Source of the DNA: Priapulus caudatus
Taxonomy: Eukaryota > Priapulida > Priapulimorpha > Priapulimorphida > Priapulidae
Length of the DNA: 24,794 nt
Reading direction: 5' to 3'
Assembly (NCBI RefSeq): GCF_000485595.1
Contig: NW_014578151.1
Span: 34,796-59,589, forward strand
The position numbers were made by a program, and so were the translations under genes. The notes under the pieces were generated by a model that made no database searches, was not told the origin of the DNA, and saw only the letters and a program-made list of their open reading frames with translations. Of the stretch, positions 1 through 7,804 are shown piece after piece. Each line of letters starts with the position of its first letter. Within the stretch, counting starts at the first letter, position 1.

Positions 1-288
1 TGATAATTTTTATTCTTGATAATTGTTACAAATTGATATATCAGACAGATTAGAGCACAGGATGCTGTCAATTCTAGTGTAACCCAAGGTTAGTCTACGT
101 CAGACCCAAATCGGTTGCCCTCCCCTGTACATTAAGGTAAACATGAGACTAGCTTAGGTAGTCTACGTCAGACCTAAGTCTGTTCCATCCCTTACAGGGT
201 AAGGTCACCAGGAGACCATCGATGACTCCGTCTGTACCCGCTCGTTCTAGATCTGTACCCGCGGCGCAGAATGTACTGGAATTGGCCA
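1..288. repeat. 5' end of duplicated block 1 (leader before the 15-bp array)
   Basis: This leader, with its TTGATAATTGTTAC start and the segment around TCAGACAGATTAGAGCACAG, reappears at about 8615-8875 with small indels and substitutions. It marks the beginning of a roughly 3-kb block present twice in the window. No exon could be supported in it. The true left border of the block may lie before position 1. Confidence 0.75.
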
Positions 289-752
289 GAGCGAGGTAAT
301 CAATGCCGAGATAATCAATGCCGAGATAAACAATGCCGAGATAAACAATGCCGTGGTAAACTGCTGTGATAAACAATGCTGTGGTAAACAATGCTGTGAT
401 AAACAATGCTGTGGTAAACAATGCCGAGGTAAACAATGCCGTGGTAAACAATGCGGTGATAAACAATGCTGTGATAAACAATGCCGAGGTAAACAATGCT
501 GTGATAAACAATTAATGCCGAGGTAAACAATGCTGTGATAATCAATGCCGAGGTAAACAATGCTGTGATAAACAATGCTGTGGTAAACAATGCTGTGATA
601 AACAATGCTGTGGTAAACAATGCCGTGGTAAACAATGCTGTGATAATCAATGCCGAGATAAACAATGCCGTGGTAAACAATGCTGTGATAATCAATGCCG
701 AGATAAACAATGATGTGATAAACAATTAATGCCGAGGTAAACAATGCAGCGA
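289..752. repeat. 15-bp minisatellite array, copy 1
   Basis: About 30 tandem units of the form AACAATGCYGWGRTA occupy this stretch, with occasional slips such as the inserted AATTAATGCC at about 508-520 and 723-732. Because the unit length is a multiple of three and lacks stops in several frames, it creates long false open frames on both strands (FITALFTSALF-type on the minus strand, NNAVINNAVV-type on the plus strand). Units ending in GCTGTG dominate here, whereas GCCGAG/GCTGAG dominate in the second array. Confidence 0.95.
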
Positions 753-1004
753 CAAAGCTCTACATCCATGCTCCTGTTATATCTTATAAGTTTATACTGT
801 TATAAGTTGCTATTTCCTGTCGCAGTATCGGCATTGCAATAACCGTGTTAGCTCTGCAATAAAATTAACACTGCTAAACGACGTCCGAAACCATGTTTTA
901 TCAGCCGTCCGAAACCCTTTTCTCATCTAAAATTACCGACGCGAAACGTCAGACCGCGTGAAATCGTCACGTTCTTCTGTTCATCTTCGCGTTTCCCCGT
1001 GCAG

Positions 1005-1106
1005 GCTTCACGTTTCCGCCGTCCCGGACACACTGCCGTGCCGCGAGAACGAGTTTGCGAACATCTACAACTTTGTCGAGGGAAAGCTGATTGGCGGAGG
1101 CGGAGG
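1005..1106 (+). CDS. ORC1: ORC1 exon A (start of AAA+ region), block 1
   Basis: The exon reads [20 protein letters not shown] then [13 protein letters not shown], matching the segment just before the P-loop in animal ORC1 (LHVSAVPESLPCRE in human). ORC1 is the ATPase subunit of the origin recognition complex, which marks replication origins and loads MCM with CDC6 and CDT1 in the nucleus. The acceptor is GTGCAG|G and the donor GG|GTAGGT. The exon enters with the last base of a codon and leaves with two bases, GG, which join the G at 1910 to give Gly-Cys-Met-Tyr, exactly as in other ORC1 proteins. The frame is intact here, unlike the copy at 9680. Confidence 0.9.
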
Positions 1107-1129
1107 GTAGGTAGCGGACTCGCCTTGCC

Positions 1130-1375
1130 TTGAACGAGATCGGTCGTTCTTCGGTCGTGCTGCGGTATCGACGAGTGACAAGCGAGCATTCGGTCGACCT
1201 TCTGTGTCACGGTACCGATCATGCGATGAGGCGGTACTTTCGGTATGGCGTATTGACGAGCGACAAGAGAGCATTCGGTCGTCCTTCGGTATCACCGATC
1301 GTACGATTGTGCCGTACTTTCAGTGTGGCATATCGACAAGCGACAAGAGAGCGTTCGCTTCTCGGTGCGAGACTC
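1130..1375. repeat. Degenerate 80-85-bp intronic tandem repeat
   Basis: Three units start at about 1166, 1251 and 1331 with TATCGACGAGTGACAAG-like sequence, followed by GAGCATTCGGTCG. A partial unit precedes them at about 1136. The spacings are 85 and 80 bp. The array lies in the intron between ORC1 exons A and B and recurs at about 9815-10040. Its short plus-strand open frames are not supported as genes. Confidence 0.7.
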
Positions 1376-1595
1376 GAGAGGTTGTGAACTAATCTAAGAG
1401 AAGAATCGAGTTATCATTTGAGAGAATATATTGCTATTTATTTGTATTGTGTTGATGCTCATTGCTGATACTATGTGTCCTTTGTCGTGGTTTACTGGTT
1501 CTCATAACGGTAGTTGTCATATAAACTCGTGTGATATAGTAACTGTGAGGGTAATTGCTGCTAGAATTGCAATGTCGGTGTGCTGTGTGTGTGTT

Positions 1596-1609
1596 GTTGT
1601 TGATGTGTT

Positions 1610-1653
<44 letters not shown>
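1596..1653. repeat. (TTG)n microsatellite
   Basis: An almost pure TTG/GTT run lies upstream of the P-loop exon. Shorter GTT runs precede each of the two following acceptor sites, so they may have seeded the local duplication. The same tract occurs at 10266-10312 in the second block. Confidence 0.9.
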
Positions 1654-1657
<4 letters not shown>

Positions 1658-1721
1658 CTGTTGTATTATGTGCTTCTCGGGTGTAATTCTTCCTAGACGT
1701 CGTTGTTGTTGTTTACGTCAG

Positions 1722-1829
1722 GTGTATGTACGTCGCGGGCGTACCAGGCACGGGTAAGACCGCCACGGTGCAGGAGGCGGTGAGAAGCCTGGAGGAGGCG
1801 CGCGACAACAACGACCTTCCCCAGTTCTC
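1722..1829 (+). pseudogene. Partial tandem duplicate of the ORC1 P-loop exon, lacking a donor site
   Basis: This 108-bp piece is nearly identical to the first 108 bp of the real exon B at 1910. It includes the acceptor context TTTACGTCAG|G and the whole Walker A motif GVPGTGKT. After FSL the homology stops at TTCTCCTT, and the frame runs through LTRC into TGA with no GT donor at the break. Included in mRNA from its own acceptor, it would end the protein just after the P-loop. It is best read as a 188-bp tandem duplication (1722 to 1910) that copied intron end plus half an exon. The arrangement is also present at 10377-10568, so it predates the split of the two blocks. Confidence 0.8.
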
Positions 1830-1909
1830 CTTGCTTACACGTTGTTGATGTTGTTTACACTTCATTATTGTTGTTGTTTACACGTTGTTGTTGTTGTTGT
1901 TTACGTCAG

Positions 1910-2081
1910 GTGTATGTACGTCGCGGGCGTACCAGGCACTGGTAAGACTGCCACGGTGCAGGAGGCGGTGAGAAGCCTGGAGGAGGCGCGCGACAACAAC
2001 GACCTTCCCCAGTTCTCCTTCGTAGAAATCAACGGAATGAGAATGACGGAGCCGCATCAAGCCTATGTTCACCTGCTCAAG
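1910..2081 (+). CDS. ORC1: ORC1 exon B: Walker A / P-loop, block 1
   Basis: This is the full P-loop exon, encoding 57 codons: CMYVAGVPGTGKTATVQEAV, a helix RSLEEARDNN, then FSFVEINGMRMTEPHQAYVH and LLK. GVPGTGKT is the Walker A motif that binds ATP. EINGM and EPHQ are ORC1 signatures. The acceptor is TACGTCAG|G and the donor CTCAAG|GTGAGAG. It joins exon A in phase and ends in phase 0. It is the second of two tandem acceptor-plus-exon units and the only one with a donor, so it should be the functional one. Confidence 0.93.
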
Positions 2082-2339
2082 GTGAGAGAGATGCGGCGGT
2101 TGCCATGACGACCGCGGTGGTTACCGTGGTGATGACGGGGATGGTAACCCTGTCAAACATGGATGACAAACATGGCGGTTAAGGAAACGACGACGACGAT
2201 GCTTACTATTAGTGATGACGATGGGTACCGCGGTGATAACAACAATGGTGGTTACCGTGGCGATGCCACGCTCGTTGGCAAAGTATGTCGTAGACTTGAT
2301 TGGCCGGTGTAGAGACGCGCTTGTGTTTTGCTTCCGCAG

Positions 2340-2441
2340 GCACTGACTGGACAGAAGGCGACTGCCGAACACGCGGCGGCCATCTTGGACAAGCGCTTTT
2401 CGGCGGCTAACAAACGTTCCGTTGTCGTTCTGGTGGATGAG
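2340..2441 (+). CDS. ORC1: ORC1 exon C: Walker B, block 1
   Basis: Thirty-four codons, ALTGQKATAEHAAAILDKRF then SAANKRSVVVLVDE, bounded by CTTCCGCAG|G and GATGAG|GTAAGC. LTGQKATA is typical of ORC1. VVVLVDE is the Walker B strand whose acidic pair coordinates Mg-ATP; the intron falls right after the DE, with LDLLW continuing in the next exon. The exon is phase 0 at both ends, 102 bp long, and the frame is intact. Confidence 0.93.
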
Positions 2442-2600
2442 GTAAGCACGTTCACTTGTCGCATCCACGTCAGATTTTGAGCGGATTTGTCGATTCATGT
2501 TTGTTAGGCATCAAACGATGCGTTCGGATTATATTCCACAAACTCGCTGGCAAGAACTAAATGAATGAAGGAAATTCAATCCCGTCGTTCTTAAACAACA

Positions 2601-2794
2601 GTTGCCGCGGTAACGAAGCCTCGCGTGCCACGGCGCATGACAGACGACGGTTGCCATGGCAACGACACCACGCGGCGGACAACGATCACCGTGGTATCAT
2701 CTGCCGTGGTAATGACGCCGTGTGGCAAACAGTGGTCGCCGCGGTAACGATGCCGACTGCCGCTATAACCGACCCCGGCCGTTGCCGCGGTAAC
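2601..2794. repeat. Cluster of X-box-like palindromes in an ORC1 intron
   Basis: Four near-perfect 14-bp palindromes lie within 200 bp: GTTGCCGCGGTAAC at 2601, GTTGCCATGGCAAC at 2650, GTCGCCGCGGTAAC at 2735 and GTTGCCGCGGTAAC at 2781. The last is 24 bp before the acceptor of exon D. They fit the RFX X-box form GTNRCC-N(0-3)-RGYAAC. Block 2 keeps three of them at 11251, about 11302 and 11342 but lacks the stretch holding the third one. Confidence 0.7.
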
Positions 2795-2817
2795 GTCGAG
2801 CGATTTTTCTTCCTCAG

Positions 2818-2967
2818 CTGGACCTTCTGTGGACGCGTAAGCAGGACGTGATGTACAACCTGTTTGATTGGCCGAGCCGCACGCGCGCGCGCCTCATCGT
2901 CGTCGCCGTCGCCAACACGATGGACCTGCCCGAACGCATCATGATGAACCGCGTGTCCAGCCGCCTG
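2818..2967 (+). CDS. ORC1: ORC1 exon D: Walker B end, sensor 1, block 1
   Basis: Fifty codons beginning [20 protein letters not shown] and ending [36 protein letters not shown] and [20 protein letters not shown] are among the most conserved ORC1 segments. The Asn of ANTMDLPER is the sensor 1 residue. The splice sites are CTTCCTCAG|C and CGCCTG|GTGAGG, phase 0 on both sides. The frame is intact here. The copy at 11378 has an extra G at its start and other indels. Confidence 0.94.
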
Positions 2968-2976
2968 GTGAGGCGT

Positions 2977-3052
2977 GGCTAGGGGGCGCTAGCGAGGCAG
3001 CGGGTGCTAGCGGGGCAGGGGGCGCTAGCGGGGCAGGGGGCGCTAGCATGCC
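2977..3052. repeat. 18-bp minisatellite (GGCGCTAGCGGGGCAGGG)
   Basis: About four units, each carrying GCTAGC, begin 9 bp inside the intron after exon D. The related stretch at 11539-11594 is interrupted and runs directly into the N gap, so this GC-rich repeat is probably what stopped the assembly there. Confidence 0.85.
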
Positions 3053-3336
3053 ATATGGAGCGTTAGTGAGCCAGGTGGCACTATAGTGACCGAGCTATAT
3101 GCTATTGTTATAGTTACTAGCACGATTGTATATAGAAGCATATATGGTTACAACTGTAGCTACAAGATCTTTCTCTGTTTGTTTGAACACAAGAGTTTCT
3201 GATTAACAATTAATATGTTGCCGCTCTATTCACGATCAACTGCCATGTTAACCAAGTAAAATGACAAAAATGTGAGGAGGAGAGACCGCCGTTTTTTTAC
3301 GACCTTTCTTCGTGTGACCTTGGCACGACCTTGCAG

Positions 3337-3456
3337 GGCTTGACGCGCATGACCTTCCAGCCGTACAGTCACAAGCAGCTGCAGGAGATTGTGATGTCGA
3401 GGATGGCCGGGCTGGAGGCGTTCGATCGCGACGCGATACAGCTGGCTGCGCGGAAG
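3337..3456 (+). CDS. ORC1: ORC1 exon E: AAA+ lid start
   Basis: Forty codons, [20 protein letters not shown] then [20 protein letters not shown]. This matches the AAA+ lid entry of ORC1 (GLTRMCFQPYTYSQLQQI in human) with the conserved DAIQL.ARKVA continuing in the next exon. The acceptor is CCTTGCAG|G and the donor CGGAAG|GTGCGTG, phase 0. This exon exists only in block 1. In block 2 its position falls into the N gap. Confidence 0.93.
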
Positions 3457-3622
3457 GTGCGTGATGTCATCGATAGTCGTGTACACGAAGAAATGGTCGC
3501 AGCCGAATCCGCATGAAAAATAACAAAACTAAAAACCATTAGAAATAATTACATATATTATATCCAATAGATCGAATATAGGACTAATTACAAAAAATAA
3601 AAATTGCAATATTCGTCTACAG

Positions 3623-3792
3623 GTGGCAGCAGTGTCTGGAGATGCCAGACGAGCGCTCGACATATGCCGCCGGGCAACGGAGATTGCCGAGACGACGGCG
3701 AAGCCAGGTGGCGCCACCGTACTGGTGGGGATGTCTCACGTTGAGGAGGCTCTGCAGGAGATGTTTAGTTCTCCCAGGATCGTCGCAATGAG
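3623..3792 (+). CDS. ORC1: ORC1 exon F: sensor 2 and lid
   Basis: Fifty-six codons plus two bases, VAAVSGDARRALDICRRATE, then IAETTAKPGGATVLVGMSHV and EEALQEMFSSPRIVAM. SGDARRALDICRRA is the ORC/CDC6 sensor 2 helix whose Arg contacts the ATP phosphates. HVEEALQEMFSS corresponds to the start of the link to the winged helix. The acceptor is TCTACAG|G, the donor ATGAG|GTCAAT. The expected following exon (VLEQ.FLRA...EFRR, ATFQQ) was not found anywhere in the window. Block 1 is replaced by CT-rich repeat right after this exon. Confidence 0.92.
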
Positions 3793-3805
3793 GTCAATAG
3801 AACGT

Positions 3806-3990
3806 CTCTCTCTCTCTCTTTATCTCTCCCTCTCTCTCCTCGCTCTCTCTCTCGCTCTCTTTCTGTCTCCCTATCTCTCTCTCCCTCTCTCGCTCTTGCT
3901 CTGTCTCGCTCTCTTTCCATCTCGCTCTATCTCTCTCCTCACTCTCTTTCTCTCCCTCCCTCTCTCTCACTCTCTCTGTCTGTCTCTTTC
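3806..3990. repeat. (CT)n-rich microsatellite
   Basis: An imperfect TCTCTC tract starts 14 bp after the exon F donor. The plus-strand frame reading Ser/Leu runs through it and is not a protein. Similar tracts recur at 6375-6505 and 6690-7125. Confidence 0.95.
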
Positions 3991-4030
3991 TCTCAATGTT
4001 TGTTCTCTGCCTATAGTAGTCCTACTCTTC

Positions 4031-4122
4031 TAACCCTGATTCTAAGCCTAACACTAACACTAACATTAACCCTAACCCTGATTCTAAGCCTAACACTAAC
4101 ACTAACATTAACCCTAACCCAA
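4031..4122. repeat. Variant telomere-like repeat, 42-bp unit x2
   Basis: A unit of the form CCCTGATTCTAAGCC-TAACACTAACACTAACATTAA occurs twice, followed by ACCCTAACCC. It consists of CCCTAA-type hexamers with variants (CACTAA, CATTAA). It sits exactly where block 1 gives way to the putative linker exons, so it may mark a rearrangement or assembly junction. Confidence 0.85.
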
Positions 4123-4315
4123 TGTATATATTATTTATGTGAATTCTAATTTCAATCTTCTAATGATCAATTCATCCTACATTCCGCGTGGAATCCGTGC
4201 ACAATTTTGAACGCAGCGTTGCAACGCCGACCCTCTGAGTTGCCATGTTGGTTGCCGTGGCGACGTGGGCTGGTTCCCTAGAGTTAACATTTACGACCTT
4301 GAATCTCCGTTGAAG

Positions 4316-4489
4316 GTCGATACCGAGCGACTCCAATGCGGACACTAAGCGCGTGCGGGTGGAGAGTAGCGCCCCCTGGCGGGGCATCGAGGAACTGACG
4401 CCCAAGGTCGCGAAACCCAACAAGTTCTTCACGTCGCGATCCGAGACGCACGTCGTCACGGCGACCACGCAGCCGCCGCCGGCAATCAG
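4316..4489 (+). CDS. ORC1: Putative ORC1 linker exon N1
   Basis: An open stretch of 57 codons with high third-position GC, including SNADTKRVRVESSAPWRGIE, LTPKVAKPNKFFTSRSETHV and TTQPPPAIR. The donor CAATCAG|GTGGGA is good. The acceptor is uncertain: the frame is closed by a TGA just before 4316, and TTGAAG|G has only a weak pyrimidine tract. It ends with AG, which joins the A at 4774 to make Arg. There is no recognisable domain. The TPK motif is a possible CDK site. Assignment to ORC1 rests on position and the chain of phases only. Confidence 0.35.
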
Positions 4490-4504
4490 GTGGGAGCAGC
4501 TAGC

Positions 4505-4725
4505 TGTCGCGACCTCATGACCTTTCCCGTGACCTTGTGACCTTCTCTGTGACCCAGCAACCTTTCCCTTGCTGTGACCCAACAACCTTCCCCTGTGACC
4601 CTGTGTAGTCATTGCGACCTACCCCCATGGTCTGGGACTTCCACGCTACTCCACGACCCTCCCCTGCGACCCCCTGACCTTGGCCGCGACCCCCGTGACC
4701 TTCCCCATGACCCGACCTCTAGAGG
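4505..4725. repeat. Degenerate TGACCT-rich tandem repeat
   Basis: About twelve loosely repeated units of the form GTGACCTTCCCCTGTGACC fill the intron between putative exons N1 and N2. Each carries a TGACCT or TGACCC hexamer, which resembles the nuclear-receptor half-site read on the minus strand. TGACCTTGTGACCT at about 4521 is a spaced pair. The spacing is irregular, so a simple decayed minisatellite is the plainest reading. No coding potential is supported. Confidence 0.6.
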
Positions 4726-4773
4726 TTGCGCAACGGACGTCACGACCCTCTCTCGCCTCTCTCATTCTTGCAG

Positions 4774-4921
4774 AATTGCGGACGAGGATTCTTCCATCAT
4801 TGCCGGCAACCAGCCCGTCGTGAAGCTGAAGAGGATGCCACGGCAACAGACGCCACGACAACGGCCGCCGTCATCGAGGGTTCGTATGCCACGCAGGGGC
4901 GCCACTGTCAACGGCGCGAGA
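4774..4921 (+). CDS. ORC1: Putative ORC1 linker exon N2
   Basis: Forty-nine codons after one joining base: IADEDSSIIAGNQPVVKLKR, then MPRQQTPRQRPPSSRV and a basic tail. The acceptor CTTGCAG|A is strong with a pyrimidine-rich run upstream. The donor is less sure; AGA|GTACGC keeps phase 0 into the next exon. The composition (basic, Pro/Ser/Thr-rich with QTPRQR and SSR) suits the disordered, CDK-targeted linker of metazoan ORC1, but there is no specific motif. Confidence 0.4.
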
Positions 4922-4960
4922 GTACGCGGGGTATTCGTGACCGCTGCTTGCAATTCAGAA

Positions 4961-5095
4961 CAGCGCCATCTGTAGTTAGATTCAAAAATTAAAAACAGCG
5001 CCCTTCGTGACACGAACCAGAATCAAACACGGCGCCCTCTGTAGTGAAAAAGCAGAATGAAAACCAACGCCCTCTAGTGGAAACGAGAATGCAAT
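4961..5095. repeat. Diverged 35-bp tandem repeat with a GCGCCCTCTAGTGG-type core
   Basis: Four units start at about 4961, 4996, 5029 and 5065. Each has a core like CAGCGCCATCTGTAGTT, CGGCGCCCTCTGTAGTG or CAACGCCCTCTAGTGG, followed by an A-rich tail such as AGAATGAAAACC. The core resembles the CTCF-binding consensus on the minus strand (CCACTAGAGGGCG). The array is intronic. Confidence 0.65.
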
Positions 5096-5119
5096 CACGA
5101 TTGTTTCATTTCGTCGCAG

Positions 5120-5242
5120 ATAAATGGAAACGACTTGAAGGTGACACTAGGGGGCGGTGGCGTGCACGGCGATGACACCTGTGACCTTGGATACAGGTCG
5201 TCGCCGCGGGTCAATGGCGTCTGCATCCGGCGCGTCAACAAG
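5120..5242 (+). CDS. ORC1: Putative ORC1 linker exon N3
   Basis: Forty-one codons in phase 0: INGNDLKVTLGGGGVHGDDT, CDLGYRSSPRVNGVCIRRVN, K. The acceptor is GTCGCAG|A and the donor AACAAG|GTGAGTG, a consensus match. The other two frames contain stops. GYRSSPR contains an SPR site and is echoed by GYRASPR in the next exon, which suggests a duplicated CDK-site motif. The family cannot be proven from this sequence alone. Confidence 0.5.
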
Positions 5243-5339
5243 GTGAGTGCATGCGGCTGCTGCCACCTGGTGGCTGTCATTGCATCGTAACCACGGCGAC
5301 GTCGCTTCTGTCATGCAGTGTTTCGCATCTTTGCATTTG

Positions 5340-5560
5340 CTAAGAAATGTAATATAGAATAGATATATTATATTTATATATATATGAAAAAATAAATTTT
5401 TTATTTATATATATATGTATACTAAAATTTTTATTATATATATATATATATACATATGTATTCTAAATATAGACGCGTAGAGGCTGTCCAGGCCTCTTCT
5501 TCAATACATGTCGCCTGTATTCTAAATATATATATATATCTACTATAATATATGTGCTGT
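5340..5560. repeat. (TA)n-rich intronic stretch
   Basis: AT-rich sequence has several TATATATA runs and a repeated segment around TATTCTAAATATA at about 5460 and 5518. Nothing else is supported in it. Confidence 0.8.
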
Positions 5561-5677
5561 AATGTATGACACTGATGTTTTCGGCGCACGAATGTGTCAC
5601 GAAATTTTTCGCCGGTGAAATGCATCGCAACACCGTCACCGTGGCAACACATCGTGACTGTTGCCGTGACATTTCAG

Positions 5678-5784
5678 GATGCGGGCGTCCGCGTGGAGGA
5701 TGCGGAGGATGGGACCTCGTCACCGGCGGGTTACCGGGCGTCGCCGCGCGCCAAACGGCGGTCGTTATCCGACGGATACCGAAG
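5678..5784 (+). CDS. ORC1: Putative ORC1 linker exon N4
   Basis: Thirty-five codons plus two bases: DAGVRVEDAEDGTSSPAGYR, then ASPRAKRRSLSDGYR. The acceptor is GACATTTCAG|G and the donor CGAAG|GTAACG. GYRASPRAKRRS holds a full S-P-x-K/R CDK consensus next to a basic run, the kind of motif that mediates CDK control of ORC1. The final AG can join the C at 6113 to give Ser. Confidence 0.5.
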
Positions 5785-5951
5785 GTAACGTGGCGCCATC
5801 TGTGGAGGGTCCGTTCGCTCGCGACCGCGACGATGTCGGATGCTCATTTGTCACATGTGATCGAACACAAACAATGCAACTGTAGTACCGCTGTGTTCAT
5901 TTTGGGCTCGCTCAAAACTGTCTTGCTAGTCAATGCGAAACAGATCTTAAG

Positions 5952-6016
5952 GTGAGAGAGAGAGAGAAAGAAAGAGGGAAAGAAAGAGCGAGAGAGAGCG
6001 ATAGAGAGAGACAGCG
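5952..6016. repeat. (GA)n microsatellite
   Basis: An imperfect GAGAGA/GAAAGA run lies in the intron between N4 and N5. It is on the opposite strand sense from the larger CT tracts. Confidence 0.9.
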
Positions 6017-6112
6017 AGCGTAATTGGTGACACACTCATTGAGATCGGACGCTCTTTTGTTGCAGACGTTGGCACAGAACACACGTGAGACGTGCACCCT
6101 GCGTTGTCGTAG

Positions 6113-6348
6113 CAACCGCAAGATGGCCGACGATGCCGAGGTCGAGCAGAGGTCGCGGGTCAGTCGGACGGCGACCGTGAAAGGGCAGGAGCCGCGGAGG
6201 AAAGAAGAGAAGGAGGATGAGGAGACGGATGAGGACGAGGAGGAGGAGGAGGAGGAGGAGGAAGAGGAGGAGGAGGAGGAAGAGGAGGCAGATGTATCCG
6301 GTCCAATACTCTCACGTCGATCCGTCGTTTCGTCTTCTCCCAGTAGAG
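6113..6348 (+). CDS. ORC1: Putative ORC1 linker exon N5 (long acidic run)
   Basis: The open frame reads SNRKMADDAEVEQRS, SRTATVKGQEPRRKEEKE, a pure Glu/Asp run of roughly 30 residues (6193-6290), then EADVSGPILSRRSVVSSSPS and RG. The acceptor GTCGTAG|C keeps phase with N4; an alternative, TTGTTGCAG|A at 6066, stays in the same frame but breaks phase. The donor AGAG|GTCAGC leaves phase 1. Acidic patches next to SPS sites occur in ORC1 linkers. The Glu run is a GAG-repeat tract, so its length is probably polymorphic. Confidence 0.42.
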
Positions 6349-6375
6349 GTCAGCACCATTGTTTGTCATAGCGCT

Positions 6376-6505
6376 GCACACTTGCTCTCTCTTTTTTTCT
6401 CTTTTTCTCATTGTGCCTATGACTTTTTCTCTCTCTCTCTCAATCTCTCTCTATATTTCTCTCTTTCTCTCTCCATCTCTCTCTCTATCTGTCTCCATCT
6501 CTCGC
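6376..6505. repeat. (CT)n microsatellite
   Basis: An imperfect TCTCTC tract lies between exon N5 and the inverted-repeat element at 6518. Confidence 0.9.
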
Positions 6506-6517
6506 ACCCGGCAGTTA

Positions 6518-6684
6518 GATGCGATATGATATGACTACTAGGCACTTAGGATATGACTACTAGGCACTTAAAAAAAACAACCTTAACCCTAACCCTAACC
6601 CTAACGCTAACCCTAACCCTAACCCTAAAAAATAAAAAAAACCCTATTAAATTAAAGTGCCTAGTAGTCATATCATATCGCATC
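6518..6684. mobile_element. 167-bp inverted-repeat element with telomeric repeats inside
   Basis: A 30-bp arm (6518-6547, GATGCGATATGATATGACTA...) is repeated in perfect inverse orientation at 6655-6684. The left arm is partly duplicated in tandem at 6551-6570. Between the arms lie two poly(A)-like stretches and about eight CCCTAA-type units (6582-6628). Flanking bases extend the inverted match imperfectly (GCAG...CTGC). It sits inside a CT microsatellite. It could be a MITE that captured telomeric repeats, or a foldback generated during repair or sequencing. Confidence 0.6.
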
Positions 6685-6689
6685 TTTCT

Positions 6690-6702
6690 GCTGTTCTGCC
6701 CA

Positions 6703-6801
<99 letters not shown>

Positions 6802-6875
6802 GTCCTGTCTCTGTCTCTGTCTCTGTCTCTGTCTCTGTCTCTGTCTCTGTCCTGTCGTCTTGTCTCTGTCTCTGT

Positions 6876-6912
<37 letters not shown>

Positions 6913-7125
6913 TCTCTCCTCTCCCCCCCCCCCCTCTTTCTCTCTCTCCTCTCCCCCCCCCCCCCCCTTCCTCTCTCTCTCTCTCTCCTCTCTCTCTCTT
7001 CCTCTCTCTCTGCTCTCTCTCTCTCTCTCTCTCTCTTCATCTCTCTCTCTCTTCTCCCCCTCTCTCTCTCTTTTCTTCTCTCTTCTCTCTCTTCTATCCA
7101 TCTATCTCTCTCTCTCTCTCATCGC
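6690..7125. repeat. Long CT/GTCTCT/poly-C tract
   Basis: About 430 bp of CT repeats include a (CTGTCT)n core at 6808-6880 and two poly(C) runs at about 6924 and 6951. The Ser/Leu and Arg/Glu frames on either strand are by-products of the repeat. Length is unlikely to be reliable in an assembly. Confidence 0.95.
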
Positions 7126-7145
7126 CGCTCCCTCAATCTTCACAG

Positions 7146-7373
7146 GACAACAAAGCGCTCTGCGGAGGTCGTCGAGGAAGCCAGCAAGACGTGCGGCGGC
7201 GAGCGCACCGGATGCAACGCCGGCGCCCCCTGCCAATGCGTTTCGACGCACGACTCCGTCGCCATCCGGCGAAAAACAGACGATGCGGCGGCGCCCCCTG
7301 TACGACGCTCATCGCGGGGGTCCGTCGTGCCACCCCGACGATACGAGGAGGAGACGGTGGCGACACCTGTCAG
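7146..7373 (+). CDS. ORC1: Putative ORC1 linker exon N6
   Basis: All three frames are open over most of this exon. I chose the frame entering with GA and leaving with one G because it fits the phases of N5 and N7. It reads QQSALRRSSRKPARRAAASA, PDATPAPPANAFRRTTPSPS, GEKQTMRRRPLY and so on. The basic composition and the TPSPSGEK site suit the ORC1 linker. The acceptor ATCTTCACAG|G is strong; the donor TCAG|GTCGAA is moderate. The rival frame (TTKRSAEVVEEASKTCGGER...) also looks protein-like. Confidence 0.4.
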
Positions 7374-7514
7374 GTCGAACAAGAGGATGTCTCTGAGTGC
7401 AGAGAGTGCTAGATGAGGTGTTTGAGGAGGATAAGAGTGAGGTGAGAAAAATGTGATGGAGTCACAGAGTCACAGTCATTGTCACATGTTTTATTGTTGG
7501 TTGACATTACATTA

Positions 7515-7725
7515 AAGTAGCAGTAGCAGCAACAGTAGCAGCAGCAGCAGCAGGAGCAGTAGCAGCAGTACCAAGCAGCAGTAGCAGGCAGCAGCAAGCA
7601 GTAGTAGCAGGAGCAGGAGCAGTAGCAAGCCACAGCAGCAGCCGCAGCAGCAGCAGTAGCAGCAGCAGTAGTAGCAGTAGCAGCCGCAGCAGCAGCAGCA
7701 GCAATAGTAGTAGTAACAGCATAAA
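7515..7725. repeat. (CAG/TAG)n trinucleotide tract
   Basis: An imperfect AGCAGCAGTAGC array of about 210 bp lies in the intron between N6 and N7. It yields poly-Leu, poly-Ala and poly-Cys frames on the minus strand that are not credible proteins. Confidence 0.95.
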
Positions 7726-7804
7726 CATCAGATTTCCAATTGCATATACACGCATCGTAACCATGGCTACGCAGCTCGTAACCATGGCAACACGTTCCAC
7801 GCAG

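Noticed and set aside
149-744. Long open frames on both strands (FITALFTSALF, NNAVINNAVV, CLSQHCLPRH types)
   Set aside because: They are translations of the 15-bp minisatellite, whose period is a multiple of three. The same applies to 8829-9440.
4031-4122. A chromosome end
   Set aside because: The telomere-like runs are short, degenerate and followed by ordinary sequence with exons on both sides.
4505-4725. A nuclear-receptor response region
   Set aside because: The TGACCT hexamers follow from a decayed tandem repeat with irregular spacing. There is no independent support.
6546-7416. Open frames of up to 287 codons rich in Ser/Leu or Arg/Glu
   Set aside because: They run through CT/GA microsatellite. 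Only the last part overlaps a plausible exon, and in a different frame from the one chosen by phase.
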